From contig QFQP01000011.1 of the NCBI GenBank assembly GCA_003243425.1, positions 186,001-250,000 of the forward strand: a DNA stretch of 64,000 nucleotides, read 5' to 3'. Within the stretch, counting starts at the first letter, position 1. Each line of letters starts with the position of its first letter. The notes beneath the pieces are model-generated. The model ran no database searches and was not told where the DNA came from. It was given only the letters and a program-made list of their open reading frames with translations. A program made the translations under genes and the position numbers. Source of the stretch: Archangium gephyra. Lineage in GTDB: Bacteria; Myxococcota; Myxococcia; Myxococcales; Myxococcaceae. This document shows, piece by piece, positions 38,142 through 45,522 of the stretch.

Positions 38142-38805
38142 GCGCCTTCTCGAGCTCGAGCATCCACGCGTGCGTGGCGTCGTAGTCGTGCGTCGTCACG
38201 TCGATGCTGTGCGGCTTCTTCGACCAGAAGGCCATGCCTGAGTCGTACCGCTTCGATTCTTCCGGCGAATCGGACAGCTGATCGAAGCTCACGCGCGCGG
38301 TCATGCGGCCGTAGACCTGCTTCTTCTCACCACCGCACGCGCCTGACTCGTCATCGCCGTCGCACTCGTCGTCGGGAGTCCAGCCTTCCTTGATGAGACA
38401 CGCGCGCATGCCGGCGAGCGTGAAGTCGCCACCGGCCACACACGCATCACGCAGTGCCTCTGCGTGTCTGCGCGACGACTGCCGGAACTGCACGTAGACC
38501 GTGCCGAAGGCCTTCACCTCGAAGCTCACCTTCTCTTCGAAGAGCTCCTCGGCCATGCGCGCCTTCGAGTTCGATTCCGCGTGATTGAGGTTCATGATCA
38601 CGCGGTCACCGTGACGTTCGCCCTCGCACTTCACCGAGCCGTCGGCGTCGGTCGTGGCAGCGTCGGTCACCGCCCACCCGCGCTCGGTGAGAAACGCGGT
38701 GCACTTCGCGCCGTCCCATGCCAGCAGCACTTTGCCGAGCGCTTCGTTCTTCGAGGGCTTGCAAGCGACCAGCGCCACCAGCGCAAAGAACACGAGCGTT
38801 CGCAT
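38119..38805 (-). CDS. Putative lipoprotein of unknown function
   Basis: 228 aa from the ATG at 38805, chosen because it opens with a lipoprotein signal (LVAC, Cys15); the longer frame from 38835 adds no signal. The body is mixed alpha/beta with cysteines at CTAF, CEGE, DACV, ACLI and an acidic DDECDGDDESGACGG insert. I do not recognise a family. It faces the DUF819 gene, overlapping by 23 bases at its 3' end, and diverges from ohrR across an AT-rich 109-base gap. The gap probably holds the promoters for both. Confidence 0.72.
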   Translation of the reverse strand: MRTLVFFALVALVACKPSKNEALGKVLLAWDGAKCTAFLTERGWAVTDAATTDADGSVKCEGERHGDRVIMNLNHAESNSKARMAEELFEEKVSFEVKAFGTVYVQFRQSSRRHAEALRDACVAGGDFTLAGMRACLIKEGWTPDDECDGDDESGACGGEKKQVYGRMTARVSFDQLSDSPEESKRYDSGMAFWSKKPHSIDVTTHDYDATHAWMLELEKALTAQRAP

Positions 38806-38852
38806 GACGTGGCGTTCTGACACGCCAGCCCGCAACGAGGTGAAAGCGAAAC

Positions 38853-38897
38853 GTCAATTTCAATTGAACACGAGTTAATTGAAACCAATTTAATTCC
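38853..38897. promoter_or_regulatory. AT-rich OhrR operator/promoter candidate
   Basis: In an otherwise GC-rich region, an AT-rich island carries repeated CAATT/AATTG half sites and the palindrome TTCAATTGAA at 38859-38868, followed by TTAATTGAAACCAATTTAA (38876-38894). OhrR regulators bind AT-rich inverted repeats of this kind. It is immediately upstream of ohrR (GTG at 38915), so autoregulation of ohrR-ohr is likely. Confidence 0.7.
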
Positions 38898-38914
38898 GGC
38901 ACATCTCAAGGGGC

Positions 38915-39376
38915 GTGAACCCGCTCCTGCTCGACCATCAGCTCTGTTTCTCGCTCTACGCGGCGTCGCGGGCGATGACGGCGGCGTACGGGCCGCTGCT
39001 CAAGGAGCTGGGCGTCACCTACCCGCAGTACCTCGTGATGATGGTGCTCTGGGAAACCGACGAGGTGTCGGTGAAGCACCTGGGCGAACGCCTGCACCTC
39101 GACTCGGGAACGCTGACGCCGGTGCTGGGCAAGCTCGAGCAGCACGGCCTCATCACCAAAGCCCGTGACGACGCTGATGCGCGTGTCGTGCGTGTCTCAC
39201 TGACCTCTTCTGGAAAGGCGCTGCGGAAAAAGGCGCTCGCAATTCCCGAAAAACTCCTCTGCCAGTTCGGCATCTCTCTCCCCGCCGTCGCTCAGCTCCG
39301 CAAGGAGCTCTCGGCACTCACCACCCATCTCCGCGAGGCGAACGCGGAGCCCACCAACGAGGAAGAAACGCCATGA
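38915..39376 (+). CDS. ohrR: Organic-hydroperoxide-sensing regulator OhrR
   Basis: 153 aa, MarR family. The N-terminal LLLDHQLCFSLYAASRAMT carries the peroxide-sensing Cys11, and the helix-turn-helix is in VTYPQYLVMMVLW, VKHLGERLHLDSGTLTPVL and the wing DADARVV. Oxidation of the Cys releases the repressor from DNA, so the ohr gene is induced by organic peroxides. GTG start at 38915, with AAGGGG upstream. The stop overlaps the ATG of ohr, so they form a tight operon. Confidence 0.93.
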   Translation: MNPLLLDHQLCFSLYAASRAMTAAYGPLLKELGVTYPQYLVMMVLWETDEVSVKHLGERLHLDSGTLTPVLGKLEQHGLITKARDDADARVVRVSLTSSGKALRKKALAIPEKLLCQFGISLPAVAQLRKELSALTTHLREANAEPTNEEETP

Positions 39377-39792
39377 TCAGCACTCCGCTCTACACCGCTC
39401 ACGCCACTTCAAAGGGAGGCCGCGGCGGCAACGTGAAGTCCGACGACGGCATCGTCGACTTCAACCTCACCGTGCCCAGGTCGATGGGTGGTGATGGTGC
39501 GAAGGGCACCAACCCCGAGCAGCTCTTCGCGGCCGGCTACTCGGCGTGCTTCGCTGGCGCGCTTGGCCTCGTCGCGCGTACACAGGGCATCAACCCCGGC
39601 GCGTTCACCATCTCGGCTGACGTCACCATCGGCAAAGACGAGAGCGGCTACGGCCTCGCCGCGAAGCTCGTCGGTTCTTTCCCCGAGCTCGACAAGGACA
39701 AGGCGCAGAAGCTGATGGAAGCCGCGCACCAGGTCTGCCCGTATTCGAAGGCCACCCGCGGCAACATCGCGGTCGAACTCTCGGTCGCGTGA
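39373..39792 (+). CDS. ohr: Organic hydroperoxide resistance peroxidase Ohr
   Basis: 139 aa, full length for the family. It reduces organic hydroperoxides using a Cys pair and lipoylated or dithiol donors. The two active cysteines are visible in AGYSACFAGAL and HQVCPYS, and the conserved Arg is Arg19 or nearby. The start ATG overlaps the ohrR stop (ATGA), consistent with joint translation. The OhrR-Ohr pair is typically the only regulator and target needed. Confidence 0.94.
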   Translation: MISTPLYTAHATSKGGRGGNVKSDDGIVDFNLTVPRSMGGDGAKGTNPEQLFAAGYSACFAGALGLVARTQGINPGAFTISADVTIGKDESGYGLAAKLVGSFPELDKDKAQKLMEAAHQVCPYSKATRGNIAVELSVA

Positions 39793-39835
39793 TTGCAGAA
39801 CAGCCCGACGCGACTGTTTGTGAAATTCGACGCGC

Positions 39836-39852
39836 GCACGTGAGCAACGTGC
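39836..39852. promoter_or_regulatory. Small inverted repeat upstream of a lipoprotein gene
   Basis: GCACGT (39836-39841), five-base spacer, ACGTGC (39847-39852) lies 22 bases before the ATG at 39875. It may be an operator or promoter-associated site; no -35/-10 pair is obvious. Its short arms make chance possible. Confidence 0.25.
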
Positions 39853-39874
39853 CGCGTCGGGGCAACCAAGAGGC

Positions 39875-40258
39875 ATGCGAATCGCGTTGCTCGTCGGGTT
39901 GATGTTCGTCGCGTGTGGTGCGCCTCCTGAAGAAGGGGGTCGTGACGGTGGCTCGCAGGTCACCTGCTCCACGTCGGCGACTTTGAAGAATGAAGTGATG
40001 AACGGCCGCACCATCGTGACCGCGAGTGGTTCGGTGACGTGCAGTTCAGCGACGCAGGTCGAGGTCGAAACGTGCCTGCAGTGGGAAGTGAGCGGCGCGT
40101 TCACCGACGTGAAGTGCGTGAGCTCGACTGAGAGTTCGGTCACCACCATCACCGTTGATTCAGCGGCGGGCTGCATTGGCAGCAAGAAGTTCCGCGCGCG
40201 CGTCGTCGGCAACGGGAAGGAGGCGTTGTCGGCCGAACAGTCGGTGACCTGCCTCTGA
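39875..40258 (+). CDS. Small secreted lipoprotein
   Basis: 127 aa. Lipobox FVAC with Cys14, then a short acidic linker (PPEEGGRDGG) and a beta-rich domain with cysteines at CSTS, CSSA, CLQW, CVSS, CIGS and near the end CL. It looks like a small disulfide-bonded Ig-like domain. No family was recognised. It lies between ohr and a gene for aldehyde dehydrogenase, on the same strand. Confidence 0.7.
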   Translation: MRIALLVGLMFVACGAPPEEGGRDGGSQVTCSTSATLKNEVMNGRTIVTASGSVTCSSATQVEVETCLQWEVSGAFTDVKCVSSTESSVTTITVDSAAGCIGSKKFRARVVGNGKEALSAEQSVTCL

Positions 40259-40278
40259 CGCGTGCCTATATCGAGGGC

Positions 40279-41751
40279 ATGCACTTCGACTTCATCGCGG
40301 GGAATTTCTCGTCGGCGCTCTCACCCGAAGGCGAACTCACCGTTCGCAGCCCGGCCGAGCTCGACGACGTCGTCGCGCGTGTGCCGTGGGCGAGGTCGCA
40401 GTTGGACACCGCCATCGATTCGGCGCGCATTGCGTTCCCCACGTGGCGGAAGCTGGGCCAGGCCGCGCGTGTCGAGCTGCTCAAGAAGTACCAGGCGGCG
40501 TTGAAGGCGAACCTCGACGAACTCACGAAGGCCATCTCGCGGGAGATCGGCAAGCCGCTGTGGGAAGCGAAGACCGAAGTGCAGGCGATGATCACCAAGG
40601 TCGACGTCACGCTCGGTGAAGGCGCCGCGTTCACGAAAGATCATCGCGTCGAAGATCTCCCCGGTGAGATTCGGCATCGGCCGCACGGCGTCGTGGCGGT
40701 CATCGGTCCATTCAACTTTCCGGGTCACCTGCCCAACGGGCAGATCGTTCCTGCGCTGCTCACGGGCAACACCGTGGTGTTCAAGCCGAGCGACAAGGGC
40801 CCGCTGACCGCGGCGCTGATGGCGAAGTGTTTCGACCAGGCCGGGTTTCCGGCGGGCGTGTTCAACGTCGTGCAGGGCGGAGTTCCGGTTGCCGAGCACC
40901 TCGTCACCCACCCCGGTGTGGATGCGATTCTGTTCACCGGCTCGGTGCCCGTGGGTCAGAAGATCGTCGCCGCGAACGCGCATCGGCCCGGCGTGCTGGT
41001 GGCGTTGGAGCTCGGAGGCAAGAACGCATCGCTGGTGTTCGACGACGCAGATCTCGAACGCACGGTGCGCGAAGTCGCGTTCTCGGGCTTTGCGACTGCA
41101 GGTCAGCGCTGCACGGCGACGTCGCGCATCTACGTGACGCGTGGAATTGCCGACGCGTTCTGTGAGCGACTGGTCGCGGCCGCGAAGAACCTCGTGGTGG
41201 GTCACCCCGCAGATGACGGCGTGTTCATGGGCCCGGTGATCTCGGAGGCCACGCGCCGCAATCTGCTCGACGCGCAGAAGCTCGCGGTGGCTGGCGGCTA
41301 CGAAGCGCTCGTGCCCGGCGGGGTCTTCGAAGCGCGCACGAAGGGCTTCTACGTTCGGCCCGCGGTGCATCGCGCGAAGGGCTCGGGGACGGTGAAGGGC
41401 TACTCCGACACCGAGTTGTTCGCGCCCGACCTCGCGGTGCACGTCGTGAACGACGTCGACGAAGCGGTCTCGCTCGCGAACGACACCCAGTTCGGTCTCT
41501 CGGCGGCGGTGTTCACGAAGAGCGAGGAGCTCTTCGAACGTGCGGCAGATGCGCTGCGCGTCGGCGTGCTGCACTGGAACCGCTCGAGCGCAGGTGCGAG
41601 TGGGCGCCTGCCCTTCAGCGGCGTGAAGGCCAGCGGCAATCACCGGCCCGCGGGCATCTTGATGGGCACCTCGTGCGTGTACCCGATGGGCGTGTTGCTG
41701 GCGCCGAAGGCTGATGCACCGTTGCCGACCTGGCCCGGCATCACCTTCTGA
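40279..41751 (+). CDS. astD: Succinylglutamate-semialdehyde dehydrogenase
   Basis: 490 aa, aldehyde dehydrogenase fold. GPFNFPGHLPNGQIVPALLTGNTVVF is the characteristic AstD form of the cofactor-binding region. The general base is Glu244 (ELGGKN) and the nucleophile Cys278 (GQRCTATSR). AstD oxidises N-succinylglutamate semialdehyde in the arginine succinyltransferase pathway. No astA, astB or astE gene is in the window, but argB lies about 1 kb downstream. The true substrate may therefore be a different N-acyl glutamate semialdehyde. ATG at 40279 with GAGGG upstream. Confidence 0.85.
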   Translation: MHFDFIAGNFSSALSPEGELTVRSPAELDDVVARVPWARSQLDTAIDSARIAFPTWRKLGQAARVELLKKYQAALKANLDELTKAISREIGKPLWEAKTEVQAMITKVDVTLGEGAAFTKDHRVEDLPGEIRHRPHGVVAVIGPFNFPGHLPNGQIVPALLTGNTVVFKPSDKGPLTAALMAKCFDQAGFPAGVFNVVQGGVPVAEHLVTHPGVDAILFTGSVPVGQKIVAANAHRPGVLVALELGGKNASLVFDDADLERTVREVAFSGFATAGQRCTATSRIYVTRGIADAFCERLVAAAKNLVVGHPADDGVFMGPVISEATRRNLLDAQKLAVAGGYEALVPGGVFEARTKGFYVRPAVHRAKGSGTVKGYSDTELFAPDLAVHVVNDVDEAVSLANDTQFGLSAAVFTKSEELFERAADALRVGVLHWNRSSAGASGRLPFSGVKASGNHRPAGILMGTSCVYPMGVLLAPKADAPLPTWPGITF

Positions 41752-41838
41752 TCAGCACGCCGACGATGTGTAGGAGGTCGCGCACACGCACCCCCTGAAC
41801 ATCTGTCCATTCGTATTACAAGAGCGCCCGCGACGGGC

Positions 41839-42747
41839 TCATTCCTCGGGATCGGGGATGTGCTCTTCGGCGTGCGCCTCGTGCTCGTCAGCCGGCGCTT
41901 CGCCCTGATCTTCTTCGGTCGCCTCGGCGCGCGTGCCTTCCTTCGCCAGCACGTACCACTGCCGGCCCTGCTGCACGCGCTGACACAGGCCTTCCTTCTC
42001 GGCGGCCTCGAGCAATCGGCTGAACGACGAGAAGCCATGATCGCGCTCGTCGAAGTCGGGCTCCTTGCGAACGATGGCCTCCTTGATGAACGAGGGGTTC
42101 AGCGGGCCGGTCGCGCGAGACAACAGGTTCGACAACACCTGGCGGGCGATGGCCGGAATCTCGCGCTTCTTCGATTCGGAGCGCGGCGTCTTCTCGGCCT
42201 TGTCGCCCTTCTCACCCTTCTCCGGCTTCTCGGAGTGCTTCTTCTCGGCGCGCGGCGGCTTCTCGGCACGCGCGGGGCGCTCGCCTTCGGGCCGCAGGTA
42301 CACGAACTCGTCGCAGGCCTTCACGAAGATGGGGCTGGTCGACTTCTTCACGCCGATGCCGATGACGTACTTGTCGTTCTCGCGAAGTTTGCTTGCGAGC
42401 GGCACGAAGTCGGAATCACCCGAGGCGATGACGAAGGTGTCGATGTGCTCGCGCGCGTAGCAGAGCTCGAGCGCGTCGATGACCAGGCGCATGTCGGCGC
42501 TGTTCTTTCCCGCCCGCGTCGACGGCGGCACCTCGACCAGCTCGACACCGTGGTCGTGCAGGTGCCCTCGTGCCTCGCGGAACCGCGACCAGTCGCAGTA
42601 CGCACGTCGGAAGATGACCTTGCCCTTTTCGAGCAGGCGATCGAGCGACGGCTGCAGGTCGAACGACGACGGCGTGATCCCCGTGTTGGTGACGAGGTTT
42701 TCGAAGTCGATGAACAGCGCAATACGGCGTGCCGGGGTGTCGCTCAT
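41839..42747 (-). CDS. NYN-domain RNase-like protein with LOTUS/OST-HTH domain
   Basis: 302 aa. Residues about 6-150 form a NYN (LabA/DUF88) nuclease domain: IALFIDFENL, the acidic ADMRLVIDAL and ASGDSDFVPLASKLREN, with Asp residues of the PIN-like active site. A Lys/Glu-rich linker (about 155-195) leads to an OST-HTH/LOTUS-like domain at about 200-275 (ARQVLSNLLSRATGPLNPSFIKEAI). Such proteins are thought to bind and cut RNA. The gene diverges from argB. The C-terminal tail is very acidic and low in complexity. Confidence 0.88.
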   Translation of the reverse strand: MSDTPARRIALFIDFENLVTNTGITPSSFDLQPSLDRLLEKGKVIFRRAYCDWSRFREARGHLHDHGVELVEVPPSTRAGKNSADMRLVIDALELCYAREHIDTFVIASGDSDFVPLASKLRENDKYVIGIGVKKSTSPIFVKACDEFVYLRPEGERPARAEKPPRAEKKHSEKPEKGEKGDKAEKTPRSESKKREIPAIARQVLSNLLSRATGPLNPSFIKEAIVRKEPDFDERDHGFSSFSRLLEAAEKEGLCQRVQQGRQWYVLAKEGTRAEATEEDQGEAPADEHEAHAEEHIPDPEE

Positions 42748-42788
42748 TGCCGTGCTTGTTTCACGTTTTGCGGTAAGTGGCGCGCCCC

Positions 42789-43622
42789 ATGAGCGTGCTG
42801 CAGACCTTCGCTGGCCAGTGGTTCGTCGTGAAGATCGGCGGTGAGCTCGCGCTCGACGTGCATCGGCTCGCGGCGACCGTCGGCGCGGCGGTCAACCAAT
42901 TCCTCGGAGCCGGAATCAAGGTGGCCATCGTTCACGGCGGCGGCCCGCAGGCCACGGAGCTCTCGAAGAGGCTGGGGCTCGAGACCCGGCAGGTCGCAGG
43001 CCAGCGCATCACCGACGAAGCGACGCTCGAGGTGATGAAGCAGGTGCTCGGGGGCGTGGGGGTGAACGTGGCGTCGGCCATGCGGCTCGCGCAGGTCACC
43101 GCCATCGCCACCTCGGGTGTGTCGGCGGGGCTCGTCGACGCCACGCGCCGGCCGCCCGTGAAGGTCGGCGAGCAGCTCGTCGATTACGGTCTGGTGGGTG
43201 ACGTCACCAACGTCAACGTCACGCTCCTCGAGGTGCTGGCGAAGGCCGGCGTGGTGCCCGTCATCGGGTGTCTGGCGGCCGACGGCCTGGGGCAGGTCTA
43301 CAACGTGAACGCCGACACCGTGGCCACGCGCATCGCTGGCCGGCTCGGAGCCGCGCGGCTCTTCCTCGTCTCGAACGTGCCGGGCGTGCTGGCCGACAAG
43401 AACGATGCGTCGACGCGGTTCCCGATGCTCAACCCCACCGAGGCGCGCGCGCAGATCGCCTCGGGTGCCATTCAGGGCGGCATGATTCCCAAGGTCGAAG
43501 AGAGCCTCGCGATGCTCGACGAAGGCATCGGCGCGATTCACATCGTGGGGCTTCACCCCGAGACGTCACTGCTCGACGAAGCGCGTGAGCCCGGCAGCCG
43601 CGGCACCGTGTTCGTCAAGTAA
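42789..43622 (+). CDS. argB: Acetylglutamate kinase
   Basis: 277 aa, ATG at 42789. It phosphorylates N-acetylglutamate, the second step of arginine biosynthesis, in the cytoplasm. The amino-acid-kinase fold shows VVKIGGELAL, the substrate loop IVHGGGPQATEL, the AVEL-like NADTVATRIAG and the C-terminal IQGGMIPKVEE signature. It is a complete family member. It is divergent from the NYN-LOTUS gene and followed by an acyl-CoA synthetase gene on the same strand. No other arginine biosynthesis gene is near, apart from the AstD-like enzyme. Confidence 0.93.
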   Translation: MSVLQTFAGQWFVVKIGGELALDVHRLAATVGAAVNQFLGAGIKVAIVHGGGPQATELSKRLGLETRQVAGQRITDEATLEVMKQVLGGVGVNVASAMRLAQVTAIATSGVSAGLVDATRRPPVKVGEQLVDYGLVGDVTNVNVTLLEVLAKAGVVPVIGCLAADGLGQVYNVNADTVATRIAGRLGAARLFLVSNVPGVLADKNDASTRFPMLNPTEARAQIASGAIQGGMIPKVEESLAMLDEGIGAIHIVGLHPETSLLDEAREPGSRGTVFVK

Positions 43623-43664
43623 CGCGCCTGCAGGCCGCCTTCGCAGCGTCGTAGCCTCGGTCGC

Positions 43665-45179
43665 ATGTCGAACAATGTGACGGCATTCCTGGACGGCTGG
43701 GCCGAGAAGACGCCCGACAAGATCGCGCTCATCTCGGGTGCGCAGCAGACGTCGTTCGCGCAGCTCCGCGAGCGCGTGAGCCGGCTCGCCGGGGCGCTCC
43801 AGCAACGTGGCGGGCGCGTGTTCGTGCTCGACAAGAACGTGGGCTCGACCATCGAGCTGATGCTGGCGGCCGGCTGGGGCGGCACCACGTGCATCATCGG
43901 CAACTGGCGCCTCGCACCCGCGGAGCTGGAGTGGATCATCAACGACGCCCAGGCGACCACCGTGGTGGTCGGCGCGGAGTTCGCGGCGAGCATCGAAGCG
44001 CTGCGCTCGAAGTTGCCGCTCGTGACGCACGTGGTGACGAGCGATGACTTCGAGGCCTTGATCACTTCGAGTGGGCCGGTGGCGCGCGCGAACGTGGCGC
44101 CCGACGACTGCTTCCTGCAGCTCTACACGTCGGGAACGACCGGCTTTCCGAAGGGCGCGATGCTCACACACCGGGGCATGAGCGAGCACAGCGCCAACAT
44201 GGCGAAGGTGTTCGACGTGTCGGAGAAGAGCGTGAACCTGGTGCCGATGCCGCTCTTCCACGTCGGTGGTTCGTCGTGGGCGATGTTGAGCCTCTTCTGC
44301 GGCGGCACGAGCATCATCACCAGAGACCCGACGCCCGCGTCGTTGCTGCAGCAGATCGCGCAGCACCGGGTCACGCATACCTTCGTCGTGCCGGCGATCC
44401 TCCAGGGCCTGGTCGCAGTGCCCAGGGTGAAAGACCTCGACACCTCGAGCCTGCAGACGGTGCTGTACGGCGCTTCGCCCATCTCGGTGCCGCTGCTCGA
44501 AAAGGTGCTCGCCACGTTCTCGTGCCGCTTCGCGCAGGTGTACGGCATGACCGAATTGAGCGGCGTGTTCTGCGTGCTCGACGACGCGGCCCACCGTGAC
44601 CCGCAGCGTCTGGCGTCAGCGGGAAAGCCGTCTCCGGGAGTCGAGCTGCGTTGCGTCGAGCCGGCCTCGGGTCGCGAACTTCCGCGCGGGCAGTTGGGCG
44701 AGTTTCAGGTGCGCAGCGCACAGATGATGAAGGGCTACTGGGGTCAACCCGAAGCCACCGCGCAGCTGCTCACCCGTGATGGCTGGCTCAAGACCGGTGA
44801 CGCCGGGCACGTCGATGACGACGGCTTCGTCTTCATCACCGACCGCATCAAGGACATGGTCATCACCGGCGGCGAGAACGTGTACCCGTCAGAGATCGAA
44901 CGTGTCTTGCAGCGACACCCGGCGATCGCCGACGTCGCGGTGTTCGGCATTCCGCACGAGAAATGGGGAGAGACGTTGCGCGCGGAGGTCGTGCTCAAGC
45001 CCTCGCAGCAGGTGAGCGAGGCCGAGCTCATCGCGTGGTTTCAGCCCCAGCTGGCGACGTACAAGCGGCCGACGCAGGTGGGGTTCATTGCTGCGCTGCC
45101 GCGCAACGCGTCGGGCAAGGTGCTCAAGCGCGAGCTGCGCGCGCCGTTCTGGCAAGGTCGCGCGCGCTCGCTGGTGTGA
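43665..45179 (+). CDS. AMP-binding acyl-CoA synthetase
   Basis: 504 aa. The ATP-binding P-loop-like motif YTSGTTGFPKGAM, YGMTE, the hinge TGD(AG)HVDDDGF-x-RIKDMV and the catalytic Lys in NASGKVLKR are all present. It activates a carboxylic acid, probably a fatty or short-chain acid, to acyl-CoA through an acyl-AMP intermediate. The size and motifs fit medium- or long-chain acyl-CoA synthetases (FadD-like), but chain length cannot be assigned. It lies 42 bases downstream of argB without clear functional relation. Confidence 0.9.
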   Translation: MSNNVTAFLDGWAEKTPDKIALISGAQQTSFAQLRERVSRLAGALQQRGGRVFVLDKNVGSTIELMLAAGWGGTTCIIGNWRLAPAELEWIINDAQATTVVVGAEFAASIEALRSKLPLVTHVVTSDDFEALITSSGPVARANVAPDDCFLQLYTSGTTGFPKGAMLTHRGMSEHSANMAKVFDVSEKSVNLVPMPLFHVGGSSWAMLSLFCGGTSIITRDPTPASLLQQIAQHRVTHTFVVPAILQGLVAVPRVKDLDTSSLQTVLYGASPISVPLLEKVLATFSCRFAQVYGMTELSGVFCVLDDAAHRDPQRLASAGKPSPGVELRCVEPASGRELPRGQLGEFQVRSAQMMKGYWGQPEATAQLLTRDGWLKTGDAGHVDDDGFVFITDRIKDMVITGGENVYPSEIERVLQRHPAIADVAVFGIPHEKWGETLRAEVVLKPSQQVSEAELIAWFQPQLATYKRPTQVGFIAALPRNASGKVLKRELRAPFWQGRARSLV

Positions 45180-45188
45180 ATCAACGGC

Positions 45189-45377
45189 TCACGCGCACTT
45201 GTGCGTGTCTTTCCGGCACATGCGCGAGCAGCAGTCTTCCTTGTCGCTGCACGACTGACCGGCGGCCTTGCAGCTCGACGGTGCGTCGTTGGGCACAGGG
45301 CGAAGTGACTGCGCGCGCGCGGAGGCGACGAAGCCCACGGTGAAGCTGACTGCCACAGCGAGAATGACGTTCTTCAT
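45189..45377 (-). CDS. Small secreted knottin-like Cys-rich protein
   Basis: 62 aa from the ATG at 45377; a longer in-frame extension lacks a signal peptide. The signal peptide at about 1-22 ends in ARA. The mature part has six cysteines spaced C36-x6-C43-x5-C49C50-x3-C54-x6-C61, the inhibitor-cystine-knot pattern seen in venom and plant peptides. Between C43 and C49 the loop is SDKED, so the peptide is highly charged. It is exported and probably very stable. The gene is alone, 9 bases from the convergent acyl-CoA synthetase stop. Role unknown: inhibitor, toxin or signal are all possible. Confidence 0.75.
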   Translation of the reverse strand: MKNVILAVAVSFTVGFVASARAQSLRPVPNDAPSSCKAAGQSCSDKEDCCSRMCRKDTHKCA

Positions 45378-45522
45378 GTGAGGGAACCCCGAATGCCACC
45401 GCGGGGAATCCGCGGCGGTGGTCGAAAAATAGCGGCGTTCTCGCACGGCGTGATCACGCCGAGGCGCGGGCCGCTTTCGTTCGTCCGAAATTCAGCGACC
45501 GCCACGACCAGAAGGGTCTGAC

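Noticed and set aside
38806..38835. Longer start for the lipoprotein at 38835
   Set aside because: The shorter form from 38805 opens directly with a good lipoprotein signal; the extension would place charged residues in front of it.
40321..41643. A 440-codon minus-strand frame opposite astD
   Set aside because: It is opposite a complete dehydrogenase with intact active site and shows no protein-like pattern of its own.
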